64,000 nt of DNA from Burkholderia sp. FERM BP-3421 (GTDB lineage: Bacteria; Pseudomonadota; Gammaproteobacteria; Burkholderiales; Burkholderiaceae): assembly GCF_028657905.1 (NCBI RefSeq), contig NZ_CP117781.1, forward strand, positions 1,364,001 to 1,428,000, written 5' to 3'. Position numbers and translations under genes: made by a program. The notes below the pieces were generated by a model that was not told the DNA's origin, did no database searches, and worked only from the letters and a program-made list of their open reading frames with translations. Every line of letters begins with the position of its first letter. Position 1 is the first letter of the stretch. This document shows positions 27,570-36,386 of this stretch, piece after piece.

Positions 27570-28280
27570 TCAGAACGGACGGCGCGTCGTGCTGTCGTTG
27601 GTGAAGTACGCGTCGATCACCTGATAGAAGCCCATCGCGGTGTCGGCGACTTCCCAGACCGCGAGGATCACCTGATAACCCGTGCGCACCGGCAACTGGC
27701 ATTGGTGAATGGTCGGTTGCTGCGGGACCAGGTTGGCGTTCGGATCCCAGTACGGCTGGCCCGGATTCTGGATCGTGCAGAACGGCGTGGCTTCGAACTG
27801 CGCGCGCGTGAGCTTTTGCGTCGGATCCCAGTTCGCGCGGGTGATGAAGTAGTTCCAGCGGCGGGTCTTGTGCACGGCGCTGAATTCCCACTTGAAGCTC
27901 TGCACCGCGCCGGAGCGCAGCGGCACCTTGGTCCAGCGATCGGGCGACTGTTCGTCGAGCACCGTGACGCTGCCGCCCGTGCTTGCCCCCGCGATGTCGC
28001 CGTCGGGCGGCGGCGGTGCGTTCTTCGCATCGGCCGGCGCGAACGGGTCGGTCAGGCCGCCCTGGGTCGCGGGGAAGAACTTGCCGTTCTCCATCGCGTT
28101 GGCCTGCCATGCGTCGATATCGCAGTTCGGGTTCTGGCCCAGCGTGCACAGCACGATGCGCGACGGCGGATCGGTGATGCGGCCGTGCGCGCCGGCGGCG
28201 GCGGCGAAGCCGACCAGCAGCGCGCCGGCCAGCGTGCGCACGGCGGCGGAAGTGAGCGGACGTCGGATCAACTGCTTCAT
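27570..28280 (-). CDS. Lytic polysaccharide monooxygenase AA10 (chitin/cellulose-active), 236 aa
   Basis: Secreted copper enzyme of family AA10 that cleaves crystalline chitin or cellulose oxidatively. The signal peptide ends AAAAGA, and cleavage there exposes His32 as the mature N-terminus (HGRITDPPSR), the first half of the copper histidine brace; the second His is in SAVHKTRRWNYFIT. Four cysteines support two disulphides. It is a single-domain enzyme without an added carbohydrate-binding module. The start at 28280 follows GAGGGGG. No chitinase is adjacent; the oriented neighbour is the phosphoesterase gene. Confidence 0.92.
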   Translation of the reverse strand: MKQLIRRPLTSAAVRTLAGALLVGFAAAAGAHGRITDPPSRIVLCTLGQNPNCDIDAWQANAMENGKFFPATQGGLTDPFAPADAKNAPPPPDGDIAGASTGGSVTVLDEQSPDRWTKVPLRSGAVQSFKWEFSAVHKTRRWNYFITRANWDPTQKLTRAQFEATPFCTIQNPGQPYWDPNANLVPQQPTIHQCQLPVRTGYQVILAVWEVADTAMGFYQVIDAYFTNDSTTRRPF

Positions 28281-29027
28281 GTAACCCCCTCGGATCAAGT
28301 GAAGTGACGTGAGGCGGCGCTGCGCGCGGCGAGCCCGGCACGGGTCGTCGCGGCGCGTCGCAGGTATCCCGGGTGGCGGGATCGGTTTGCCCGGTTCCGG
28401 CGCGCAGCCGCGCCGGCGCGCGACGATGCGCCTGACGGCTCGCCTGTCGGAATCCGGATCGGGTCATGCAATCGTAAAGCGGGCGACGGCGCCGGGGCGG
28501 CGCGCGGCAAGCGCCCGTGCAGCTTGATTGCACGCGCCAAGCTTAGCCTGGATGGGATGGCGGAGGCAGCTACCTAGAATTGGTAGTGTTGGGGAATTGT
28601 CGGATATGCAAAACTCGACGCTTTCATTTCCTTATCGAGGCGACGCGACGCGGGGCAAGCTGAAAGCGCGGGCCGTAGGGGGCCGCGAGTGCGTGTCTTG
28701 CGCGGGGCGCACGTGATCGCGGCATGCGACGACGTGCCGATGTGCCTGCCAACCCGATCGCGATGCCTCGTCGATGAACCGCGAGCGCGCGCCGCTGCCG
28801 TGATGGGCCGCTTCGAATCGCTGCGGCGAACGAAGCAACGCGATGCCCTGATCCGCCTTCTCGACTTGCGCGACGTGGTCACCGCATCGCACGTCGTTTC
28901 CATCGCGATTTTCTCGCCTCTTGGTTGACCTATATTGAAGAGCGACCAGGATTGGCGACGTCACGTGCGACGGCGCGTTCCACATGCGGCTGGCGCGGAT
29001 TCAATCTTTCCGGTGGATTGGCGAGAC
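28281..29027. other. Long intergenic region, no supported gene
   Basis: About 750 bp between the divergent LPMO and membrane-protein genes. Several short frames exist on both strands but have Arg/Ala-rich shadow composition. Part may be the promoters of the two divergent genes. Confidence 0.4.
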
Positions 29028-29663
29028 ATGACGAAATCCGAACGGATCAGTATGGTGGTTGCCCTGCTGTCGGCGGTGATTGCCGTTGCGACCGCAACCT
29101 TGCCGATCAAACCGGATTATCCGGTGGTGAAGCCGATCGGTTTGTACTGCATCGCGATGCTGGTGTCGTCGATATGCGCACTCATGATCGCGCGGGGCGG
29201 TAGACGATGGGCGGCGGTCATCCTGATCTGGATCGCGGCGGGCATCGCGGCCTGCTGCTGGTTCGCCTCGGACACGATCCGCTTCGACGCCGCCACGGAC
29301 GCCCGGGGCTTCCAATTGCGCGCCGCGAGCCGCGCGCATGATCTGCGCGTGCTGCTGCCGTCTCCGCTCGATCCGTCGTGCCGGATGCTCGATGAGGATC
29401 CCGCGGCCCCGACTCAGGCCGTGCAGATTGATTGGGACAGGGCGACGCCCATGATCGAGATTCAGCGCTTCGCGGCGCCGCAGGGGCTCAGCGTGATCTG
29501 CGACCGGCCGCTCGACATGCAGCGCGTGAGCGTCGTCGTGCGCAATGAACCGGATGCCGTGAATAGGCTGTCCGTCGCGGCGATGTCCTTATACCTCGGC
29601 TTGATCGGTTTCGCGGGAGTCGCATTATGCATATGCGCAGGCGTGTTCTTGAAGCGGGTGTGA
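29028..29663 (+). CDS. Hypothetical membrane protein, 211 aa
   Basis: Predicted inner-membrane protein with three N-terminal hydrophobic helices (VVALLSAVIAVATATL, GLYCIAMLVSSICALMIA, AAVILIWIAAGIAACCWF), a soluble domain of about 100 residues with two cysteines, and a last helix near the C-terminus (YLGLIGFAGVALCICAG). The topology suggests a periplasmic domain between helices 3 and 4. The ATG at 29028 is preferred over an upstream TTG because it removes an Arg-rich leader. It overlaps the next gene by 37 bp, so they are a unit. Not recognised; function unknown. Confidence 0.6.
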   Translation: MTKSERISMVVALLSAVIAVATATLPIKPDYPVVKPIGLYCIAMLVSSICALMIARGGRRWAAVILIWIAAGIAACCWFASDTIRFDAATDARGFQLRAASRAHDLRVLLPSPLDPSCRMLDEDPAAPTQAVQIDWDRATPMIEIQRFAAPQGLSVICDRPLDMQRVSVVVRNEPDAVNRLSVAAMSLYLGLIGFAGVALCICAGVFLKRV

Positions 29664-30238
29664 CATTGGCCGCGGCCGCATTGGCATGGAGCGGCATGGT
29701 CGGGTTCGCTCACGCGGACGGCGTCCTGGATCACCCTGGGCGGGTTGTCGAGTTTCGCACCGGGCGGCCGGTCGCGGCGGACGTCACGGCGTGGCCCGGG
29801 CTGAAATCGGGCGATCCGCTCGGCAAGGGATGCCCGACCTATGGCGACACGCCGCTCGACGCCGCGAAATCGCAGGCTGAAAGCGGCATGTTCCGCTTGC
29901 GTATCGCGCGATCGAATCCGACCTACACGATCACCTATTGCGCGGGCGACGCCTACTTCCCGCGCGCCGACCTGATGCGCAAGAACGTCGTCAACGGCTC
30001 GCTCGTCGAGCCGACGCCGGTGTTGCTGCTGCCGCACGACATCGATCGAACGACTTACGAATCGCTGGTGCGCGATCAGGTGACGGGTGTGCTGAACCAG
30101 CTTGCCTATTTGCGCAGCGCGTTTCCCGAGGTATTCGATCGCATCGTCAAGCGCGATCTGGAAGAAGCGGGACCGAACGCAGCGGGCCGCACGAAGGCCT
30201 TGATACAGGTGCGGGACGCGGTTCGGGACTGGAAGTGA
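29627..30238 (+). CDS. Exported hypothetical protein, 203 aa
   Basis: Begins MHMRRRVLEAGVTLAAAALAW, a basic stretch followed by a hydrophobic segment and an AHA-D cleavage site, so it is probably exported to the periplasm. The mature protein has two cysteines (KGCPTYGDT and ITYCAGDAY) and a helical C-terminal third with many charged residues. The start lies inside the end of the upstream membrane-protein gene. I do not recognise the family. It is 284 bp upstream of the protease-inhibitor cassette on the same strand, and a link is possible but unproven. Confidence 0.6.
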   Translation: MHMRRRVLEAGVTLAAAALAWSGMVGFAHADGVLDHPGRVVEFRTGRPVAADVTAWPGLKSGDPLGKGCPTYGDTPLDAAKSQAESGMFRLRIARSNPTYTITYCAGDAYFPRADLMRKNVVNGSLVEPTPVLLLPHDIDRTTYESLVRDQVTGVLNQLAYLRSAFPEVFDRIVKRDLEEAGPNAAGRTKALIQVRDAVRDWK

Positions 30239-30522
30239 CGCGACGTCCGCATGACTGCCGCATGACAGTCGCGCGTCACGACGGTGCGCGCCGGGCCGTT
30301 TTCAATGCATCGCCCGCCCCCGAAAAACGATCGATAAATATTCCGCCGAGTTCAATTACACCCTCTATATTGGGATTGCGAAACAATTCGACTCCGTGGG
30401 GATATGCCCGCGATGCTGGGGGCATGTCGAAAAACGCATGGTCCGCGTGCCGCCGACACGATGCGCAACGAGCCGCCACGGCGTTTTCGTTCGAACGAGG
30501 AACCCATGAACAAGGAGACGTT

Positions 30523-30741
30523 ATGGCTACCCGATATCCCAGAGGTTGCGATCTTTCGCAAGTGCCCAAGGCAGCGGACATCGCGAAAGTCGATCTGTCC
30601 GCGATTCTCGGCGTGGATAGCTCCAATCCCATGCTGCGCCAGCTGAGAATCCAGCAAGGCTTTCTCAAGGCCGAGACGCTGCCGGCCGAATTGCGCGAAG
30701 TGGTTCTCCCGCCGCTTGCCGAGAAAGGAGACATCAAATGA
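30523..30741 (+). CDS. Small protein leading the protease cassette, 72 aa
   Basis: Starts at an ATG with AAGGAGACG just before it and ends overlapping the protease start (ATGA), so translation is coupled. The sequence is soluble and mostly helical (DIAKVDLSAILGVDSSNPML, then LRIQQGFLKAETLPAELREV). The papain-like domain downstream lacks any propeptide, so this separate protein could act as a detached propeptide, chaperone or targeting factor. That idea rests only on gene order and size; there is no recognisable I29 motif. Confidence 0.65.
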   Translation: MATRYPRGCDLSQVPKAADIAKVDLSAILGVDSSNPMLRQLRIQQGFLKAETLPAELREVVLPPLAEKGDIK

Positions 30742-32441
30742 GCTCAAGCTCGGTGGACTGGCGCAATCGCTGGGGCTGGCCCTGGCTCACGAACATCAAG
30801 GACCAGGGCGGCTGCGGGTCCTGCTACATCTTCTCGGCGGTGGGCGCTTTCGAGGCGATGCTGAGGATCGAGCACGGCGTCTGGTGCCCGCGTTCGGAAG
30901 GCGACGTGGGCGATGCGGTCTCGCTCTTCTTCGGCGCGCATTCGAAATGCGCCGGCGGCTCGCCCAACGGCGTGCTCGACTGGATCAAGACCAACGGCGT
31001 CGCGGACCCCGGCTGCTGGCCCTATGAACAAACGAGCAGCGTGGCGGAGCCGAGCGCCGACCGGCTCGGCCGCACCTGCAAGCTCGACGGCTACGTGACG
31101 CTGGGCGGCGCGGCCGACATGAAGACCTGGATCGACACCAACGGCCCGATCACGGCCTGCTTCGCGTGCTATCCGGAGTTCGACGGCGCGTGCCAGAACA
31201 ACGAAGTCTATATCTACAAGAACCCGCAGAATCTGCCGAGCGACGGGCATTGCATCGTCATCGTCGGCTATGACGATGCGAAGCAGGCCTGGCTGATCCG
31301 CAACAGTTGGGGGACCTCATGGGGAACCGGCGGCTACGGCTGGTTCGGCTACGGCCAGGGTGAGCATGGGCTCGAGTATTACTCGTGCTGCGGCATTCTC
31401 GGTTCCGCGACGAATCCCGATCCGTGGTCGAAGCGCCGGCTGCACAACGGCAACATGTACGAGAGCGGCGACGGCAACCTGCATCGCAATTTCGAAGTGT
31501 GGGGGCCGGGCCCGGAGAACGCGATTCGCCATTACTACCGCAACGGCCAGACGCAGGCCTGGACGCTGGCGGAGACGCTGCCCAAGGTGTCGCTCGCGCC
31601 GAACTTCAACACGAGCGGCTACGATTGCGCGGGTGTGCCGAGCTTCCTCGGATCGACCTACTTCCGCAATTTCGAGGGCGTCTATCTGAGCACCTCGAAG
31701 CAGTTGCGCCATTGTTTCTTCAATCAGTTGTCCGGCGCGTGGGTCGACGGCGGCATCTTCGGCCCGAAAGACGCCGCGGGCGTGCCGGGCTTCATCCAGG
31801 TCAACAGCAGCGGCCCCGGCAATTTCGAGGTCGTGGTGCGGCGCGCGACGGGCGAGTTGGAGAACTGGTGGCGCGACAATGCGGACAACAACGGCCAGTG
31901 GGCATCGAAGGCGACCTTCGGCAGCGGTATCCTGTTGAGCGGCGCGACGCTCACGCAGCGCTGGGCCGCGGGCGGCGGCATGACCATCGGCACGCCGGCG
32001 GGGCTTGACCTCGTCTGCGTGGCGGCGGGCAACAAGATGCAGCGCTGGTGGCGCGACGACCCGAACAACAAGGGCTGGGTCGCGTGCGAGACCTTCGGCG
32101 CCGACGTCGCGAGCCCGCCTGTGATGATCCGCTCGCAGTATGGCGCGAGCGAGGAAACCGTCCCCGGCAACTATGAACTGTGCGTGGCCGTGAAAGGGCA
32201 GATCCAGCACTGGTGGACGCCCGGCAATCCGCAGCCCGGCACGAGCGCCGAGTGGAGCCAGAGCGCGACGTTCGGGACGAACGTCGCCGGTCAGACGGTG
32301 ACGGCGGTGCTGGGGCTGATCGAGTCGAGCTTCCCGTTCAACCTGGAGCTGGTCGCGGAACTGTCCAACGGCTCATTGCAGCATTTCTGGCGCGACGGAG
32401 GCGGGTGGCACGCGGGCCCGGTGTTCGGGTCCGTGCATTGA
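30738..32441 (+). CDS. Papain-like C1 cysteine peptidase with C-terminal propeller-like repeats, 567 aa
   Basis: Papain-family cysteine peptidase. The catalytic set is complete: Gln23 (KDQGGCGSCYIFSAV), Cys29, His171 in SDGHCIVIVGYD and Asn189 in IRNSWGTSWGTGGYGWFGYG. Tyr30 replaces the usual Trp after the catalytic Cys. The enzyme domain begins at residue 7, so there is no signal peptide and no propeptide. Residues about 240-567 hold five or six degenerate repeats of 50-60 residues with a pattern of two short strands, then W-W-R-D, then W and a terminal F-G (examples ELENWWRDN, KMQRWWRDDP, QIQHWWT, LQHFWRDGG), likely a beta-propeller or lectin-like module. It is coupled to the 72-aa gene before it and followed by an inhibitor gene after 12 bp. 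Confidence 0.88.
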   Translation: MSSSSVDWRNRWGWPWLTNIKDQGGCGSCYIFSAVGAFEAMLRIEHGVWCPRSEGDVGDAVSLFFGAHSKCAGGSPNGVLDWIKTNGVADPGCWPYEQTSSVAEPSADRLGRTCKLDGYVTLGGAADMKTWIDTNGPITACFACYPEFDGACQNNEVYIYKNPQNLPSDGHCIVIVGYDDAKQAWLIRNSWGTSWGTGGYGWFGYGQGEHGLEYYSCCGILGSATNPDPWSKRRLHNGNMYESGDGNLHRNFEVWGPGPENAIRHYYRNGQTQAWTLAETLPKVSLAPNFNTSGYDCAGVPSFLGSTYFRNFEGVYLSTSKQLRHCFFNQLSGAWVDGGIFGPKDAAGVPGFIQVNSSGPGNFEVVVRRATGELENWWRDNADNNGQWASKATFGSGILLSGATLTQRWAAGGGMTIGTPAGLDLVCVAAGNKMQRWWRDDPNNKGWVACETFGADVASPPVMIRSQYGASEETVPGNYELCVAVKGQIQHWWTPGNPQPGTSAEWSQSATFGTNVAGQTVTAVLGLIESSFPFNLELVAELSNGSLQHFWRDGGGWHAGPVFGSVH

Positions 32442-32453
32442 CGGCGGAGTCGC

Positions 32454-32750
32454 ATGGAGCAGCTTGAACTGAACGTGCAGGAGCGCCGTGTCGTCGTGCT
32501 TCAAGGGCTCGGCGCCGCGGGTTATCGATGGACGGTGTCCGTCGATGACCCCGGCGTCGTGCGCGTCGAGCGCGCGGCGGCGGAGCCGGCGGCCGCGCCC
32601 GGCGCGCCGGGCAGCCGCAGCGTCGACGAACGGTTCGAGATCACCGGCCTCGCGGCCGGCAGGACGATCGTCCGCTGCGTCCAGGGGCGCGCGTTCGAAC
32701 CGCACGCCGCGCCGCGGGCGTCGCATGAGATCGAGGTGCACGTCGCGTGA
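32454..32750 (+). CDS. Chagasin-like (I42) cysteine protease inhibitor, 98 aa
   Basis: Small beta-rich protein without signal peptide that matches the layout of the chagasin/I42 inhibitor family: a first loop GLGAAGYRWTV in the place of NPTTGY-W, a central Gly/Ser loop before DERFEITGLAAG, and a third loop CVQGRAFEP in the place of the RPW loop, then a last strand HEIEVHVA. These three loops wedge into the active site of papain-like enzymes in known members. The gene lies 12 bp after a papain-like protease, so it very likely inhibits that protease inside the producing cell. Two of the loops deviate from the consensus, so the family call is probable rather than certain. Confidence 0.72.
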   Translation: MEQLELNVQERRVVVLQGLGAAGYRWTVSVDDPGVVRVERAAAEPAAAPGAPGSRSVDERFEITGLAAGRTIVRCVQGRAFEPHAAPRASHEIEVHVA

Positions 32751-32834
32751 GCATTGCGCTCGGGCGTCGCTTGCGCGGGGCGGCCCGAAGGTGGGCCCGA
32801 TCCGCGCGCGCGACCCTGCGCGGCCGCGCCGTTC

Positions 32835-33308
32835 TCAGGCCCGGATCGGCATCGCGCTCGTGCACTTGATCTCGTCGAGGCACACGCTCGACTGCACTCC
32901 GCTCACGCCGGGAATACGCATCAGCGTGTCGAGCAGGAACGTCGACAATCCCTTCAGGTCCTCCGCGACCACCTTCAGCACGTAGTCGATGTCGCCCGTC
33001 ACCGAGAAACACTCCTGGATCTGCGCGAGTTCGGCCACGAGCGTCTGGAACTTCGAGAGGTCGCGGATATGGCCGCGCTCCATCGTCACCTGCACGAACG
33101 CGGTCACGCCGAAGCCGAGCGTGTCGGGGTCGAGGCGCGTTTCGTAGCGGCGGATCGCGCCGATTTCCTCCAGCCGGCGATGGCGCCGCAGGGTTTGCGC
33201 GGGCGACAGGCCGACCGCCTTCGCCAGTTCGAGATTGCTGGTGCGGCCGTGCTCCTGCAGGATGCCCAGCAAGTGTCGATCGATGCGGTCGAGAACAGGT
33301 TCCTGCAT
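32835..33308 (-). CDS. Lrp/AsnC-family transcriptional regulator, 157 aa
   Basis: Feast/famine regulator. The N-terminal winged HTH spans DRIDRHLLGILQEHGRTSN to AKAVGLSPAQTLRRHRRLEE, followed by an AsnC ligand-binding domain (GDIDYVLKVVAEDLKGLSTF). ATG at 33308 with GAGGAAAT before it. It is divergent from an aromatic amino acid permease and aminotransferase operon, and Lrp paralogues often control the adjacent amino acid gene with that amino acid as effector, so regulation of 33652-36281 is likely. Confidence 0.9.
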   Translation of the reverse strand: MQEPVLDRIDRHLLGILQEHGRTSNLELAKAVGLSPAQTLRRHRRLEEIGAIRRYETRLDPDTLGFGVTAFVQVTMERGHIRDLSKFQTLVAELAQIQECFSVTGDIDYVLKVVAEDLKGLSTFLLDTLMRIPGVSGVQSSVCLDEIKCTSAMPIRA

Positions 33309-33651
33309 TTTTATTTCCTCAGACGTCTCCTGGATGCAATCTTATCTCATAATGTAGGGTTTGCATGAAGGGCGTACGAAACCCCATTTCATCGTGTCAG
33401 CGCTAAACTGAGCGCCGATTTTTGTGCTGGATCAAGAAATCGGTGCGCCGAGGCGCGACGGACGCGGGGGCGGTCAGCCCGCTGGACGGACGATGAGGCT
33501 CGCTGCATGAAGATTGCAATCCCCGATTCGGCGCCGCGCGTAGGGACCACGCATGGCTGCCGGTAACAGTAAAACAGCGCCCGGAGCGGCTCCTCGCGAG
33601 CCCGCCCGAAGGCGCGCCGCTTTCGAGCAAGGCGGAGCGTGTGGAGAAGAC
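33309..33651. other. Divergent promoter region between lrp-type gene and permease
   Basis: No supported gene. AT-rich around 33300-33425, where the promoters and Lrp sites would lie; no clear box can be fixed by eye. Confidence 0.4.
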
Positions 33652-35040
33652 ATGGGTTCGGATCACAACAAGGACGGCCTCAAGCGCGGGCTGAAGAATC
33701 GCCACATCCAGCTGATCGCGCTGGGCGGCGCGATCGGCACGGGGCTCTTCCTCGGCATCGCCCAGACCATCAAGATGGCCGGCCCGTCGGTGCTGCTCGG
33801 TTACGGCGTGGCCGGCATCGTCGCGTTCTTCATCATGCGGCAGCTGGGCGAGATGGTGGTCGACGAGCCGGTGGCCGGCTCGTTCAGCTACTTCGCGAAC
33901 AAGTATTGCGGGCACTTCACCGGCTTCCTGTCGGGCTGGAACTACTGGGTGCTGTACATCCTCGTCAGCATGGCCGAACTGTCGGCCGTCGGCATCTACG
34001 TGCAGTACTGGTGGCCGGGCGTGCCGACCTGGATGTCGGCGCTGGTGTTCTTCGTCGTCATCAACGCGATCAACCTCGCGAGCGTGAAGTCGTACGGCGA
34101 GACCGAGTTCTGGTTTTCGATCATCAAGGTGGTCGCGATCATCGGCATGATCGTGTTCGGCGCTTTCCTGCTGTTCACCGGCCAGGCCGGGCCCGAGGCC
34201 GGCGTCGCGAACCTGTGGCGGCACGGCGGATTCTTCCCGAACGGCGTGAGCGGCCTCGTGATGTCGATGGCGGTGATCATGTTCTCGTTCGGCGGCCTGG
34301 AGCTGGTCGGCATCACCGCGGCCGAGGCCGACGATCCGCGCCACAGTATCCCGCGCGCGACCAACCAGGTGATCTACCGCATCCTGATTTTTTACATCGG
34401 CGCATTGGGCGTGCTGCTGTCGCTGTATCCGTGGGAGAAGGTGGTGTCGGGCGGCAGCCCGTTCGTGCTGATCTTCCACGCGCTCAGCAGCAACCTCGTC
34501 GCGAACGTGCTGAACCTCGTCGTGCTGACGGCAGCGCTGTCGGTGTACAACAGCGGCGTGTATTGCAACAGCCGGATGCTGTACGGCCTCGCGCAGCAGG
34601 GCAACGCGCCGCGCGCGCTGCTCAAGGTGAACCGCCGCGGGATTCCGCTCGTCGCGCTCGGCGCGTCGGCGCTCGCCACCGCGCTGTGCGTGGTGATCAA
34701 CTACTTCATGCCGGGCAAGGCATTCGAGCTGCTGATGGGGCTCGTCGTGTCGGCGATCATCATCAACTGGGCGATGATCAGCCTGATCCACCTGAAGTTC
34801 CGCCAGGCCAAGCGCGCGCTCGGCGAGGACACCGTGTTCAAGAGCCTCGGCTATCCGCTGACGAATTACCTGTGCCTCGTGTTCATGGCCGGCATCCTGG
34901 TCGTGATGTACCTGACGCCGGATCTGCGGCTGTCCGTGTACCTGATCCCGGTGTGGCTCGCGGTGCTCGGCGTGGGCTACCGGTTTCGCCAAAAAAACGT
35001 GGGTTATGATGCGCAACGGAGCGGCGCCTCGGCGCGTTGA
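33652..35040 (+). CDS. Aromatic amino acid permease (PheP/AroP type), 462 aa
   Basis: APC-superfamily proton symporter with 12 predicted helices. It follows Escherichia coli PheP nearly motif for motif: RGLKNRHIQLIALGGAIGTG, RQLGEMVVDEPVAGSF, SGWNYWVLYI, the YGETEFWFSIIKVVAIIGM segment, VIMFSFGGLELVGITAAEA and SVYNSGVYCNSRMLYGL. Substrate is therefore most likely phenylalanine or aromatic amino acids generally. Start chosen at 33652, where GGAGAAGAC precedes the ATG; an upstream in-frame ATG at 33553 would add a non-family leader. It is 38 bp before the aromatic aminotransferase gene. Confidence 0.9.
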   Translation: MGSDHNKDGLKRGLKNRHIQLIALGGAIGTGLFLGIAQTIKMAGPSVLLGYGVAGIVAFFIMRQLGEMVVDEPVAGSFSYFANKYCGHFTGFLSGWNYWVLYILVSMAELSAVGIYVQYWWPGVPTWMSALVFFVVINAINLASVKSYGETEFWFSIIKVVAIIGMIVFGAFLLFTGQAGPEAGVANLWRHGGFFPNGVSGLVMSMAVIMFSFGGLELVGITAAEADDPRHSIPRATNQVIYRILIFYIGALGVLLSLYPWEKVVSGGSPFVLIFHALSSNLVANVLNLVVLTAALSVYNSGVYCNSRMLYGLAQQGNAPRALLKVNRRGIPLVALGASALATALCVVINYFMPGKAFELLMGLVVSAIIINWAMISLIHLKFRQAKRALGEDTVFKSLGYPLTNYLCLVFMAGILVVMYLTPDLRLSVYLIPVWLAVLGVGYRFRQKNVGYDAQRSGASAR

Positions 35041-35078
35041 GCAGGCTTCCTCGAATTTTCCATCAGTCAGAAACCGCC

Positions 35079-36281
35079 ATGTTTGAACATATCGATGCGT
35101 ATCCGGGCGATCCGATCCTTACGCTGAATGAGAATTTCCAGAAGGATCCGCGCACCCGCAAGGTGAATCTGAGCATCGGCATCTACTTCGACGACGCCGG
35201 CCGGATCCCCGTGATGGGCGCCGTGCGCGAAGCCGAGGCCGCGCTCGGCGCGGAGCCGGGCCCGACGCCGTACCTGCCGATGACGGGGATGGCCGCGTAT
35301 CGCGCGGCCATCCAGTCGCTGGTGTTCGGCGAAACCAGCGACGCGCGCCGCGAAGGCCGCATCGCGACGCTGCAGACGCTTGGCGGCTCGGGCGCGCTGA
35401 AGGTCGGCGCGGACTTCATCCGGCGTTACTTCCCGGATGCGCAGGTGTGGATCAGCGATCCGAGCAGGGAGAACCACCGCTTCATCTTCGAGCGCGCGGG
35501 CTTCACGGTGAACACCTATCCGTACTACGACGAGGCCACGGGCGGCCTGCGCTTCGACGCGATGCTGGCGGCGATCGACACGCTGCCCAAGCGCAGCGTC
35601 GTGCTGCTGCACGCGTGCTGCCATAACCCGACGGGCGTCGATCTCGACGAGGCGCAATGGCTGAAGCTGATCGACGTGCTGCAGGCGCGCGAACTGCTGC
35701 CGTTCGTTGACATGGCGTACCAGGGGTTCGGCGCGGGCCTCGACGACGACGCGTTCGCGGTGCGCGAGATCGCGCGTCGCGGCATGCCGGCGTTCATCGC
35801 GAATTCGTTCTCGAAGAACTTCTCGCTGTATGGCGAGCGCTGCGGCGGCCTGAGCGTGATCTGCGAGGACGCCACGGCGGCCGAGCGCGTGCTGGGCCAA
35901 CTGGCGAGCGCGGTGCGCGCGAACTACAGCAATCCGCCAACGCATGGCGCGAAGGTCGTCGCGAAGGTGCTGACGACGCCCGCGCTGCGCGCGCAGTGGG
36001 AAGAGGAGCTGGCCGCGATGTGCCGGCGCATCGCGAAGATGCGCAGCGCGATTCACGACGGCCTGCGGACGCACGTGCAGGGCGAGGCGCTCGCGCGCTA
36101 CGTGAAGCAGCGCGGGATGTTCACCTATACCGGGCTGACCGAGACGCAGGTCGAGAGCCTGCGCAACGACCACGGCGTATATGTGCTGCGCTCGGGGCGG
36201 ATGTGCGTCGCGGGCTTGAACGAGTCGAATGTCGGGATTGTGTCGGAGGCGATCGGCGCGGTGCTGGCAAGCGGTGTCTGA
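35079..36281 (+). CDS. tyrB: Aromatic-amino-acid aminotransferase, PLP enzyme, 400 aa
   Basis: Class I aminotransferase of the AspC/TyrB group. It transfers the amino group of tyrosine, phenylalanine or aspartate to 2-oxoglutarate. Visible marks: HIDAYPGDPILTLNENFQKD at the start, HACCHNPTGVDL (cofactor-binding Asn), FVDMAYQGF (Asp and Tyr for PLP) and NSFSKNFSLYGERCGG with the Schiff-base Lys. The length fits. Operonic with the permease; an efficient terminator follows. The Tyr/Phe preference over aspartate is inferred from the neighbour. Confidence 0.9.
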   Translation: MFEHIDAYPGDPILTLNENFQKDPRTRKVNLSIGIYFDDAGRIPVMGAVREAEAALGAEPGPTPYLPMTGMAAYRAAIQSLVFGETSDARREGRIATLQTLGGSGALKVGADFIRRYFPDAQVWISDPSRENHRFIFERAGFTVNTYPYYDEATGGLRFDAMLAAIDTLPKRSVVLLHACCHNPTGVDLDEAQWLKLIDVLQARELLPFVDMAYQGFGAGLDDDAFAVREIARRGMPAFIANSFSKNFSLYGERCGGLSVICEDATAAERVLGQLASAVRANYSNPPTHGAKVVAKVLTTPALRAQWEEELAAMCRRIAKMRSAIHDGLRTHVQGEALARYVKQRGMFTYTGLTETQVESLRNDHGVYVLRSGRMCVAGLNESNVGIVSEAIGAVLASGV

Positions 36282-36307
36282 GGCGCGCAGCATGCGCTGA
36301 AAGCGGA

Positions 36308-36336
36308 AAACGGCGAGGCGCAGCCTCGCCGTTTTG
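36308..36336 (+). terminator. Rho-independent terminator after the aminotransferase
   Basis: Perfect 13-bp stem (AAAACGGCGAGGC with GCCTCGCCGTTTT) and a 3-base loop, 26 bp after the stop, with T-rich end of the stem. Good terminator for the permease-aminotransferase operon. Confidence 0.85.
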
Positions 36337-36386
36337 CTTTGGGGCGTCACATGGCGCGTCGTGCAGGATGAAGACCGGGAGGGGTG

